From Ascaphus truei (Eukaryota > Chordata > Amphibia > Anura > Ascaphidae): DNA of 64,000 bases. Made by a program: the position numbers and the translations under genes. The first letter of the stretch is position 1, and each line of letters starts with the position of its first letter. The notes under the pieces are model-generated. The model was not told the origin of the DNA, did no database searches, and saw only the letters and a list, made by a program, of their open reading frames with translations. This document shows, piece after piece, positions 11,801 to 20,810 of this stretch. The DNA lies in assembly GCA_036426205.1 (NCBI GenBank), contig CM071570.1, positions 145,973,339 to 146,037,338 of the forward strand, given 5' to 3'.

Positions 11801-14800
11801 GCCAATTAATAAGTTCGACTGGAAGACTCTGGCCATACCAGGATAAACTAAAATACAGCCACTATAACCTACGCGAACACTTTTGGGGGGGTTCTTATTA
11901 CAAATATGTAAACGTCGCTGATATCTCTCCCCCATCCCCTCTCTCTTGATCTAAAGAAGAGGCAACAGAATGCAATTAAGCTGAGAGAGGATGGAGGAGT
12001 CCGACACTCTCCAACACTGCCTCCCCCACAAAACACACCCAGGCCCACTCTTCCACAATACACACACAATACTTGGCCACACCCACACAAAAACCTCTAC
12101 CCTAACAATACCCCCTACCCCCACAAACCATCTTTTCCATGGAATAACCAGGGTGTATGGGGGGACCATCAGAGGGTAGAGGCAGACCAGCTGGGGGGAA
12201 AGGAGGACCAGCAGCCAGGCACAACTTCCAGCACCAGCTGACTGGGACCCCGCAGGCACTGTCCCAGCTCTCCACCCTGGTTCGAACACAGGGTCTGTTA
12301 GCAGAGCAGCCACATGACTACACCATGTTTGGCATCCCTGGTCTAGATCGTACCTTTTTGTGATTTTACAGTGTGTTACATAGTTACATAGTAGAGGGGG
12401 GGGGGCAGGGGGAAATCGGTGCCGGGCTGGGGTGCTGGGCTTCTGGCGGGGGGATCAGTGCTGGGCTGGGGGGATCGGGGGAAGAATCGGTGCTGGTAGA
12501 AGTGAGGCTGCTGGGGGAAGTGCAAGGGGAATGCTGGGGGAAGTACGGTGGCTGCCGGCACCTCACTCCACCTCTTCCCCCCTCCTCCCGATTGGGCGCG
12601 CGGCGGCCATTTAAAAAAAAATTGCGTCCCCGGTTATAGCGCGGTCAGATCGGGTGGCCCCCGAGGACCATGCTATAACGGGCTGAGCTTTATTTGTATT
12701 TACGAATAAGTTTAATTAAGGTTTTTTTTTTCCATGTGATTGTTTATTTAAGGCAGGGGGGGGCCCGAGAAATGTCATTGATGAAAAGGGGGCTCAGCAT
12801 AAAAAGTTTGCTCACCCCTGACCTAGCATACAGTGATTCCACTGCAGCAAGCAGGGCACTACCCTGAGGAAGGTCCCGTTTGTGGAAACGTTGGTGATTT
12901 CTATCTTTTCTATCTTTTCTACAATATATATTCTACAAATCTTAACCCGAGTGCTGTCTGCTGATTCCCGTGCAAACGGTATTGCATGTTTATCTACTTA
13001 TTATGGGACATATACCCTATTGTGCTTCATTGGAGTGAGAGAGCGTGAGAGAGAGCGTGAGAGAGAGCGTGAGAGAGAGCGTGAGAGAGAGCGTGAGAGA
13101 GCGTGAGAGCGTGAGAGAGCGTGAGAGGGAGCGAGAGCGAGAGCATCCAAGATCTCAATATCTCTAGAGATCTAATATACCGGCACAGCACAAGAGATAA
13201 TCACGGAAGTGTTTTTTTTTGTTCCTTTTTAAACTGGTATGTCTCCATTTTCTATTCCCTTTTCCCAGCTAGCAATTTATTTATTTAGCACTGAGTGTAA
13301 AATAGATCATCACAGCCATGTATTTATTTTTTTCACTTTTAATTATTGATTGATTTACGCGTTTAGTGCAATAAAAAAAAAAAAAAAAAGAAGAGATTGG
13401 TTTATTCTTTTGATATTTAAGTGATATATTATTACTGTAGCCATCAATCACTACGCTTGATCAAATTCACCTACCTAACACCTGTTCTCAATTCAAGTGA
13501 GCACTGTAGCGCTGATGTTCTTTGTGTTTTGTTATTTACACACGTTTGTGTGCGCGTGTGTGTTATACATACACACACACAGACAATGCAAGGATTTGGA
13601 ACACGGATAGTGAACGTGAAGGGAACATGACAGTAACTAGAGAACAGAGAGAAGAAATAAAGTAAGAAAAATGGAGAGGCTGAGAGAAATAGAACAGGAA
13701 GAATGGAAGGAGAGGAAGTAAGATCAAATTAGTTTACAGGAGGTATTGAATCTCTACCTGAAAACGAAGACTGAAAGACGACAGCTTTATTAAGACAAAG
13801 GATAACTGACGGCAATGGATAGAAAGGCATCCTAATGGGAAATCAAGAGGACTTGATATACTGTAGCACTGATAGCTTCAGATTGATTGTAGAGAAATGC
13901 TGGCAGAAAGAAACAGGTTTTCTTAACTGTAATCCAAATGCAAAGTAGCCTTCATCCATTAAAATGTAGCGATTACAGATTGAGCCATGCAGAGGCATGC
14001 AAAACAAATCTGATGGATCACTTTGGATGGAGCAAAAGTAAGTTACTTTGGATAGCCTTTCCTCTCAGGCTTCCTTGCCAAAAACTAACACCAGTTTTAA
14101 AAACTGATTTGATTTGGTTTGCCCTCATATGTGCAGTTAAACACTCTGATTCTTTAGACTTCTCCAAAATGCTTGTTTAGGATGATATCTATGTATATAC
14201 TCTGTATGTATATGTCTAGACCAGCGGTGCACTAACTGGGGTGCTCGAGATTGTTTGGGGGGGGGGCGGGCGCGCAGGCAGTGGGGGCGATTTTGCCAGG
14301 AGCAGAGAGAAAAGCAGTCGGCAGCTGCAATTTCTCCTTCAGCCATTAGGTGGCACTGTGCTGCACAGGCTTTGCCTTGCTGACTGCAACGTGATAAGTG
14401 GTGTGTGTGCATGGAGGGGTGATTGAAGAGGACATGGAGAGGGTGGGTGGATGGCTGTGAAAGAGACATGGGGAGGGGTGAAAGATGGAATGAAAGCGGA
14501 CATGGTGGGGGGGTGATGAAAGAGAGACATGGAGAGGTGGGAGGGGCGGGAGGTGAAAAAGAGACATGAAGATGTGGGAGTGGGGTGAAAGAGAGACATG
14601 GAGAGGTGGGAGGGGGTGAAAGAGACATGGGGAGGAGGGTAAAAGAGACAAGGAGAGGTGGGTGAAAGACAAGGGGAGGGGGGTGAAAAAGAGACATGGA
14701 GTGGTGGTAGGGGGGTGAAAGAGAGACATGAGGAGGGAGGGTGAAAGTGCAACATGGGGGTGAGAGACATATTTGGGGGAGGGGGAGAGAAAGACACTGG

Positions 14801-14866
14801 GAGGAAGTGGAGACACCCTGGGGGAAGGTGAGAGAAACACTGGAAGGAAAGGAGATACACACACTG

Positions 14867-14924
<58 letters not shown>

Positions 14925-17900
14925 GAGGAGAGAGAGAGAGAAGAGAGAGATGAGAGAGAGAGGAAGACACTTGGGAGGGAGAGACACTGGTGGGAGGAAG
15001 ACACACAATGGCTGGAGGGAGAGAGACACTGGGGGGAGGGAGAGAGTGAGAAACACTGGGGAGGGAGGGACGGAGAGACACTGGGGGGAGTGAGAGAGAC
15101 ACTAGGGAGAGGGAGACACACTCGGGAGAGGGAGAGAGAGTGGGGGGAGGGAGAGACACTGAGGGTAGGGATAGAGAAACACTGGAGGGGGAGTGAGAAA
15201 CACTGGGAGAGGGAGAGACTAGAGGAGAGGAGAGTGAGACTGTGGAAGAGGGGAGAGAGGTCCTGGTGTGGGGGGGAGAGAGAAATTAATATGAGCTGCA
15301 CACCCACTGGTAGCAGGGCCTTCCTGCACCTGGAGGAGCCGGAGCAGGCCCCTGCCTTATGATCACCTATTCCCAGGGAGCTCCAACAGGACCAGGAAGA
15401 GATCAACAGAGCCCTTTCGCCCTTTACTCCCACTACCCCCCCCCCCCACACCCCCAGCTAAACGGAGGGATGAAGGTCAGGCAGAGATGGCAGTATTGAG
15501 GGGCTTGAGAGCATGATGAGTTTTGGGGGGCTTAGGGTTATTCTTTTAGTCAGGGGGGTCACTTGGGAGTATTGATCAGCAGGGGAGATCCATCAGTACC
15601 CCCCATGAGTTTGGTTATGGGGTCCATGATCCCTGGGCAATATTAAAAACGGGAATAAATAAATAATACACAATACCGGTAGGTAGGAGTGGATGACACT
15701 GGGGAAAGCAAATGGAAGGAAAAAAGGGAGGGGAAGGGGGGGGGGGAAAGGAGGGGGGGATGAGGAGGGAAGGGAAGTAGCAAAGAGGTGGATGAATGCC
15801 CCCTCAAATGGATTGCCTATGTGCCCCAGAAATAAAAACATTATCAGATGTCAGCAAACAATAAAATAAACAGTGATCCAATACTAGTTTACTGCCTGAG
15901 CGCACGCCTGCAGCCCAAGCAATTTGTGAACTTGGCTGCAGGAGATTGTAGACGCGTGGCGGGGCCGTCACAACGCTTGTCCGCCCTCATTGGCTGAACC
16001 AACTCACGTGCGCTGACATCATGTGATTTTGATTACATCAGGCAGGGGGGCCCGAGAAATGTCATGGATGAAAAGGGGGGCTCGGCACAAAAAGTTTGCT
16101 CACCCCTGGTCTAGACTATGTATATACACACACTATCAATCCAATAAACTCATACATAAAATGTACGTGTTTTATCATCAAAAGCAGCAAATTTGAGACT
16201 AAAAAATAAAATTATTTTAAAGAAACGTCAGCAAGACCACAATCTTTTAAAGAACATGTAGCAAGACAAGGTGCTGCTCTCTAATAGAGTATTGGTTCAA
16301 AATTTCAAAAGCCATTAAACATACATATAGCAAATCGGTCCAACAATTTACTTCTTCTGCCAAAATGTTCCTACCGGTGCTGGAAGACACATTGCAGCCC
16401 GTTCAAAACAACAGGCTCTATAGTGTCTTCCACCGCTAGAAGGTTCCACAATGATAGAAAACTGCTTAGTAAATATACATTTTGTGTTCCAAGACGAAAT
16501 AAGTTAAAGCAGCAAAACATGTGAAGTGTTGTTTTTTTTTTGTTTTTATTATTTTTTATAAATTATTTCTGTAGTATTAGATCATAGTGACTATTTTTTT
16601 TAAAATTTATTTATTCAACTCTTAATGTCTGTTTTAAAGCATTTTTTGATTTCTGTTTTAACCCACCTCCCCAGAAGTGCAAGATATTTGCAACACTTTT
16701 TTTGATAATTTGTTGCCAATGTTCCCAGTATTTTGAGATGTTAACTGTAACAATAGATAATGTTACGTTGGTAATATAAAGATACATTGTAGCTGCTGAG
16801 TTACACTGACTGAAGCAACCATTATGGCAGGCACACAATCAGGATTTTGATAAGATTTAGAACAGGAGCTTAGGTAAGAACATAGAATTACACATTATCA
16901 CATGCTTTATATGTAAAAATAATAATAAAAAAATATAAATGTTGGAAAGTATTATCACTGCTTTAAAAAGATAAATCAAAATAGGACGATGCTTGAAACA
17001 CAGTTAATGTCCATGATTCAACCTGAAACATCATAAAGGCTTTAGCTAAAAAAGCAGAACAATTGCAGATTCCTTTGCTAGAGCTGCTACAGTATGTTCA
17101 GTTAGATTCATACCTGACTGTAGTGTTTTTCATTTCACCACCAATTTGAGAATCAGTGGAGAGTCCCACTGATGACAATAAGTTATTCTTTTTAAATATG
17201 TCACGGTCTGGTTTTTGGAATGAAACAGCAACATATCATACATCGCCTTGTCTACCATTGTTTTGCTAGTAACTCAGTTCCTTTTGAATCACATAGTGCT
17301 CAGTTTCAAATGGCTGTGAGCTTTCAGTTTATTGTAGCAACAATTGGTGCTACCAAGTGGGACTGAATCTTTAAATAATCCCAAAAGGTAGAAAACCTTC
17401 TGTAGAATCTACTAAACTTACATATTCACATATCATTTAATATTTGCTAATGTTACTGGTAAAGTATTGTTAAACAAATACTTACGGTCTTGCAAAATGT
17501 AAATATCAAAAAGGTACATCTACATATAGTAGATCAGTGATTCCCAACCTTTTTTGTTTGGAGGAACTCTTGAAGTATTTCGAAAAATCTCGGGGAGCCC
17601 CTATCTGGCTGACACATATTAGGTGTCACGGGAGATCAGGTTTTTTTAACACCTTTTTATAACCGGGATCATTGATTGAGCAAAACAAGATGGTAAAATA
17701 AAATGGTAAATTATTTCTCGTAGAAGACAAAAACACAAAGTTACACAATTCAAGTTAAACACACTTACTGGGAATCGGGCTAACAAATAAATCCGTTTCC
17801 GTAACAAAAAAATTTAAGATCACCTTTTTAGAGCACTTTTACTCGCAAAAGTCCTGGAACTGTTTTCGGCATGCAATGCCAGCCGCAACCGCTACATTCT

Positions 17901-20030
17901 AAAAAGCTGGACTTAGAAACTTTTCTGCCTTGAAAATCTTTGAAGCCCCCCCCCCCTCTAAAACCCGCTGCTCAGGCTCCACAGAGTCTGCATTTTGGCA
18001 AATGGTCATCTTGTGTTAATCCAGGACGTGGGTACTCAAGTATAACTGCAGTACCCGTCCTGTTCTATCACCTTGGCATCCCTGAGTCTTTCAAGTATGG
18101 ACTCCGGACAGACACAGAGGCACCAAGCTTGATAGCCTGCTGGGTCTTCTGGAATCCATGACTTAAAGCCCTCAGTTCATATACAGGTTATCAATATACA
18201 GTTAGGTCCAGAAATAATTGGACACTGACACAATTTTCATAATTTTGGCTCTGTACGCCACCACAATGGATTTGAAATTAAACAACCGAGATGCAATAGA
18301 ATTGCAGACTTTCAGCTTTAATTCAAGGGGTTGAACAAAAATATTGTATGAAACATTTAGGAATTGCAACCATTTTCATACACAGTCCCCTTATTTCAGG
18401 GGCTCAAGTGACGTCAGCATCGCCAGCACTATAAGCGCGGCTTTAGGTTAATTTCACACATCACGAGCCCCCTCTATTTCCCACCCTCTACCCATGTATT
18501 TCTCTCGTCCCTCCGTCTCACTCACTCTTCCCCTCCCGCCTCGCATGTATTTATCTCCCCTGCATCACATTCTTACTCCCTCTTTTCCTCACTCCCTCCC
18601 CCTCTCTCCTCTCACTCGCCCCTACCATCCGCCAATTACCCCACTCACTCAATCCCCCCCACACAATACATACCAGAAAACCCCTCCCCGCAATACATAA
18701 TAAAAATACCTGCCCACGCCAATACATATTAAAAACACCCCGCCGCCCCAACACATTTTAAAAAAAACCCACCACCTCAATACATTTTTAAATGCCCCCC
18801 CCCCCCCCCCCCCATACATATTTAAAAAAAAAATTGGTCCGCACGGGTAAAATCATCATCATCTCCCCCAGCACCCTCATATCTCCCCCAACACCCTTCA
18901 CCCTCATATACCCACACCCTTGCATCTCCCATCACCCTCAAATAGCCACCCGCATATCCCATCACCCTCATATCACATCCCCCCCCACATATCCCTTCAC
19001 CCTCATATCACCCCCCCCTGCATCTCCCATCTCCCTCATATCACCGTCCCTGCATCTCCCAACTCCCTCCCCTGCATCCCCCTCATATCACCCTCCCCCC
19101 GCATCTCCTATCTCCCTCATATCATCCCCCCCCCCTGCATCTCTCTTCTCCCTTTCTCCCCCCATACCACTGGCGGCGGAGGCGTGCAGGATGCGACTGC
19201 GAGCAGGAGGCGGCTAGGGGCAGGAGGCGGCGACTGCACAAAGGCACGCACTCACTAGCAGCAGGCACCGGAAGTGCCGCATTGCTAGAGCGGGGCTGTG
19301 AGCGGGGGAGAGAAGGGGAGCCGGGGGGAGGGGGAACCAGGAAAGCTGCTGCGGGCAGCTAGGTGGAACCCCTGGGACTGCTCCGCGGAACCCTGGTTGA
19401 GAATCACTGCAGCAGATCCTTGGAAAACCTTGATGTTTCTTTAATTTAATAAAAATATATACTACTAGTATAGGAAATATAAAATGGAATGATCTGTGTG
19501 GTGCAACAGCGCCTTGTAGCTTTGCGGAGCATGACGGATAATAATTAGCTGTGATCACTTTGCAAATGCTGATTATTTTCAGCAAGTGTTGCAGAAGAGA
19601 ATGGCTTTGGGCTGCTATTGCACAGCAATGATGAAACTCTCCTCTAAATACAGGAAGTTGAAGAAAAAGTGACAGAATTGGCTTGTGGTCTTCTTTAATA
19701 AAAACTGAAATATTCTCCTGACACAGCCAAATGCTTTTTAATAGAATGTTACACATAATAAAATTGGCAACAAACCTTCTATGGATCTTTAACATAAGTT
19801 AAGTGTCAGCAATTTGGGAAACATTTCACACATTGTACAAACATAAAATTTGACGGCAGATAAGAACCACTTGGCCCACCTAGTCTGTCCATATTCGGTC
19901 GCGTTTTCCTACCGTGTGGGGAGTGCAACTTACCATTTGGCCAGCTCAGGGTCCTCTCCACAATTTGATGCCTCTGCTGCAGGAGCACTTCTATAAATTC
20001 TAATCCTTCAGGTCCTAGCAGCTCAAATAA
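5690..20030 (-). CDS. ASCC3: ASCC3 (activating signal cointegrator 1 complex subunit 3), partial: four exons
   Basis: ASCC3 is a large (about 2,200 residue) nuclear and cytosolic Ski2-like 3'-5' helicase with two RecA cassettes. It works with ASCC1, ASCC2 and TRIP4 in alkylation-damage repair with ALKBH3 and in splitting collided ribosomes. The four exons (20030-19934, 10463-10256, 8545-8407, 5815-5690) have AG/GT borders and join in frame: phase 1 after exon one, phase 2 after exon two, phase 0 after exon three. Landmarks are LFELLGPEGLEF, KPNYCCQVTVQSEQEKQLL, a basic KQYRREEKR segment, SFDPKELRMQREQAL, YPNVYDFHAEAMKTSAF, PEGIQRENNKMYEEV and GFEEKPIHIKDLDE. These match the linker between the ASCC2-binding N-terminus and the first helicase cassette. 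The first exons and the helicase exons are not in view. Family recognition is from memory of the vertebrate protein. Confidence 0.95.
6655..6847. mobile_element. PIF/Harbinger-like MITE, 193 bp
   Basis: Imperfect terminal inverted repeats GGCTACGCTTATAGTGCCGG and (inverted) GGCTGCACTTATAGTGATGG lie between identical TAA trinucleotides (6652-6654, 6848-6850). A 3-bp TAA target and GGC ends fit PIF/Harbinger. The interior is CpG-rich (TCGCGTCGCGC-like) with no coding capacity. A related right end is seen at about 18407-18446. Confidence 0.75.
6973..7176. repeat. Imperfect inverted repeat, arms about 72 bp
   Basis: The inner 43 bases of the left arm (7001-7043) and right arm (7105-7147) are reverse complements with about four mismatches. 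The arms continue more weakly to 6973 and 7176. The 61-base loop contains GTTTCGGGG and CCCC, which on the minus strand reads GGGG, loop, CCCC, GAAAC, the stem II and GAAA part of a hammerhead ribozyme core. Confidence 0.8.
8407..8545 (-). CDS. ASCC3: ASCC3 exon (EQALSSARVM ... AFIGGAK)
   Basis: 139 bp: one base completes the Arg codon split with the previous exon, then 46 codons, ending in a complete AAG. The acceptor is TTTCAG|AGAACAGG after a T-rich tract and the donor is AAG|GTATGC, a slightly unusual but valid donor. Key residues include YPNVYDFHAEAMKTSAF, a strongly conserved ASCC3/BRR2-type segment before the first helicase domain. Confidence 0.95.
8546..10255 (-). other. ASCC3 intron
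   Basis: About 1.7 kb without a recognisable exon. It contains a short inverted repeat at 9429-9491. Confidence 0.7.
9429..9491. repeat. Inverted repeat, 21-base arms
   Basis: GTATACATGAACAAATGAAGT (9429-9449) and its reverse complement (9471-9491) differ at one position. The 21-base spacer contains TTAATTAA. It would form a stable RNA hairpin in the intron on either strand. Confidence 0.8.
10256..10463 (-). CDS. ASCC3: ASCC3 exon (KPNYCCQVTVQSEQEKQLL ... ELRMQ)
   Basis: 208 bp. The acceptor is TTGCAG|AACAGCAC and the donor is CAAAG|GTAATAAA. The first two bases complete a Glu codon and the last two begin an Arg codon. It encodes KPNYCCQVTVQSEQEKQLL, a highly basic KQYRREEKRNAKREKR stretch (likely helical, possibly nucleic-acid contacting or a nuclear-localisation signal) and the conserved LSFDPKELRMQ. 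All are recognisable ASCC3 landmarks. Confidence 0.96.
10464..11509 (-). other. ASCC3 intron, nothing recognised
   Basis: Unique-looking intronic DNA up to the hAT block. A 71-codon frame at 11027-11242 has no family features and I do not call it. Confidence 0.6.
11518..11763. mobile_element. hAT-type MITE, 246 bp
   Basis: Starts CAGAGATTTTCTGGGGG and ends TTTGCACACCCCTG, with near-identical 8-bp flanks GCCTAGAT and GTCTAGAT (11510-11517, 11764-11771). The CAG ends and 8-bp duplication of the NTCTAGAN type fit the hAT-Charlie group. The interior has a G-run of about 20 at 11530 and a CpG-rich stretch. Confidence 0.7.
11772..12340. mobile_element. hAT-type non-autonomous element, 569 bp
   Basis: Starts CAGGCCCGTCAAACTC. 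The right end inverted reads CAGGGATGCCAAACAT. Flanked by a perfect 8-bp duplication GTCTAGAT (11764-11771 and 12341-12348). The left duplication is shared with the neighbouring MITE, so one element inserted in the other's target site. No transposase motif was seen. Frames across 12000-12370 are not convincing genes. Confidence 0.75.
12380..12682. mobile_element. Right-end fragment of a pogo-like element (CCCCGTTATA family)
   Basis: Contains GCGGCCATTT, then GGTTATAGCGCGGTC, GTGGCCCCCGAG and the end CTATAACGGG. The same order ends the fuller copy at 46034-47115. The left terminus is missing. Upstream is a G-rich degenerate repeat built on GGGGGGATCGGTGCTGG. Confidence 0.65.
12755..12820. mobile_element. 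hAT right-end fragment
   Basis: About 66 bp nearly identical to the right end of the element at 14222-16108 (GGCCCGAGAAATGTCAT, then AAAAGTTTGCTCACCCCTG). No matching left end was found, so this is a deletion derivative. Confidence 0.7.
12864..12888 (+). ncRNA. Degenerate hammerhead-ribozyme-like core
   Basis: CTGAGGA (fits CUGANGA), then AGGTCCCGTTTGTG, then GAAAC. Stem II GGUCC has only a partial partner, as if about four bases before GAAA were lost. It is probably inactive. Similar motifs with intact stem II are at 33584 and 40193. Confidence 0.4.
13033..13145. repeat. (GAGAGAGCGT)n minisatellite
   Basis: About ten units of 8-12 bases, GAGAGAGCGT with GAGAGCGT variants. The short regular units without spacers rule out CRISPR. 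Confidence 0.9.
13146..14213 (-). other. Intronic DNA, short A and GT tracts
   Basis: Contains an A-run near 13373-13389 and a short GT/CA tract near 13540-13580. No exon recognised. Confidence 0.5.
14222..16108. mobile_element. hAT-type element, 1.9 kb, with perfect palindromic target duplication
   Basis: Flanked by GTCTAGAC on both sides (14214-14221, 16109-16116), a perfect 8-bp duplication that is itself a palindrome and fits the NTCTAGAN preference of Charlie-type hATs. Left end CAGCGGTGCACTAAC, right end TTTGCTCACCCCTG. No transposase. The interior is mainly purine-rich degenerate repeat (GAGAGACATGGGGAGG-type units, 14420-15290) with a (GA)n core. Minus-strand frames up to 370 codons are serine/proline/leucine translations of this repeat. 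Confidence 0.85.
14420..15290. repeat. Polypurine GAGAGACA-type repeat with (GA)n core
   Basis: Tandem, highly degenerate units such as AGAGACATGGAGAGGTGGG and AGAGACACTGGGGGGAGG. A pure GA tract runs at about 14868-14912. It lies inside the hAT element. Confidence 0.85.
16117..17526 (-). other. ASCC3 intron, nothing recognised
   Basis: AT-rich DNA without exon or repeat termini that I can name. Confidence 0.5.
18199..18406 (+). mobile_element. Tc1-type transposon, terminal fragment
   Basis: Begins after TA with CAGTTAGGTCCAGAAATAAT and continues TTGGACACTGACACAATTTT. These are the terminus and subterminal sequence of a Tc1 family widespread in fish and frogs (recognised from memory). It stops at about 18406, where other transposon sequence begins, so only about 200 bp of one end remain. 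Confidence 0.8.
18660..19160. repeat. Minisatellite module, reverse copy of 2.6-3.3 kb
   Basis: CAATACAT...TTTAAAAA units (18660-18830), then GGTCCGCACGGGTAAAATCAT, then repeated CACCCTCATATCTCCC units. Reverse-complemented, the order and sequences match 2640-3330, including the marker TTTTACCCGTGCGG at 3124-3137. Confidence 0.8.
19934..20030 (-). CDS. ASCC3: ASCC3 exon (LFELLGPEGLEF ... TLSWPN)
   Basis: 97 bp, 32 codons plus one base. The acceptor is CTTACAG|TTATTTGAG and the donor is AATG|GTAAGTT. It encodes LFELLGPEGLEFIEVLLQQR and HQIVERTL, matching the ASCC3 segment LFELLGP...LIE.LLQ.R..IV. Spliced to the exon at 10463-10256 it gives SWPN-EQHTKNSGES-TKPNY. This is about ten residues shorter at the junction than the mammalian protein as I recall it. 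Confidence 0.93.
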
Positions 20031-20633
20031 CTGTAAGGAAAGAAAAATAATATTTTTTTTAGCAATGCAAGAATTTAAACCATAAAGCATCTTTATATTA
20101 CACCAATAGTGCTTTATATAAAAGGAGCGTAGTATAAAAATCAGTACCATATCAATATAATAATGAAAGCAGCAAATCCCAATTTTGCTAAATGTTTTCT
20201 AAAAAATGTGAACCTAGGAGATCCTACGGAGCGGAACCGCGCTGTTTCCAGTGCTGCTTCTAACTTAGTAATACTTGCCGGTGTTTCTGCTGCGAATTCA
20301 GAGATAGGCATCAGTGTTGTCCAGTAGGGAGCTGCATCGTCATTGCCCCAACGATGTTGCAGCTTTCCACTGGCCTGCAGGACTGGCAGGGTTTGGTGGC
20401 CATTTTGATTTCCTGAACGGAACTGAAAGCACCGGCAATTTAAACTTCTATCTCTATCTCGGGAACAAGAAGGGGTTGTCGAGCTAAAAATAGCACAGTT
20501 CAGCTCTGGAGGAGACCCCGACTCAAATGCTTAACAAATAAATATATATAAACCCCCAAAAGATCCGCCTTCCAGCATTTTCTGTAATGAATTAAATAGG
20601 TATTGTAGCAGTACTAAGAATGGTACATTAGTA
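20031..20633 (-). other. Probable ASCC3 intron
   Basis: No feature recognised. The preceding ASCC3 exons (N-terminal, ASCC2-binding region) were looked for upstream on the minus strand and not found by eye. Confidence 0.4.
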
Positions 20634-20810
20634 CAGGGGTGCTCAACTCCCGTCCTCAACACCACCCCCCCCCCCCCCAAGTCACATTTTAAGTATATCC
20701 CTGCTTCAGCACAGGTGGTAGTCAATAACAGCCACCTGTGCTGAAGCAGGGATATCCTGAAAAGTTGACCTGTTGGGGGGGTCTTGAGGACTGGAGTTGA
20801 GCACCCCTGC
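20634..20810. mobile_element. Palindromic hAT-type MITE, 177 bp
   Basis: Ends CAGGGGTGCTCAACTCC and its inverse, flanked by CATTAGTA and CACTAGTA (7 of 8 equal). An inner perfect 24-base stem (20695-20718 with 20732-20755) has a 13-base loop, so the whole element folds into one hairpin. A C-run of about 14 at 20664 breaks the symmetry. Confidence 0.85.

Larger units (their letters stand above)
17535..19409. mobile_element. hAT-type composite element
   Basis: Left end CAGTGATTCCCAACCTTTTT, right end inverted CAGTGATTCTCAACCAGGGT, the classic hAT MITE termini. Flanks TAGTAGAT and CAGCAGAT match at six of eight positions. The interior is a mosaic: a Tc1 end (18199-18406), a Harbinger-like right end (about 18407-18446), a pyrimidine-rich tract and the reversed copy of the module seen inside the Tigger-like element at 2.6-3.3 kb. 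No transposase. Confidence 0.75.

Noticed and set aside
13033..13145. CRISPR-like regular repeats
   Set aside because: Units are contiguous 8-12 bases with no unique spacers, and the genome is eukaryotic.
14137..15451. Serine/proline/leucine-rich frames of up to 370 codons
   Set aside because: They translate the GAGAGACA-type repeat inside a hAT element, and several frames stay open at once.
17100..17230. Possible extra ASCC3 exon near the TTCATACCTGACTGTAG sequence
   Set aside because: The flanking exons already join in frame with conserved protein, and no conserved residues or consistent splice phase were found here.
18792..19258. Two overlapping proline-rich frames
   Set aside because: Same minisatellite module as above.
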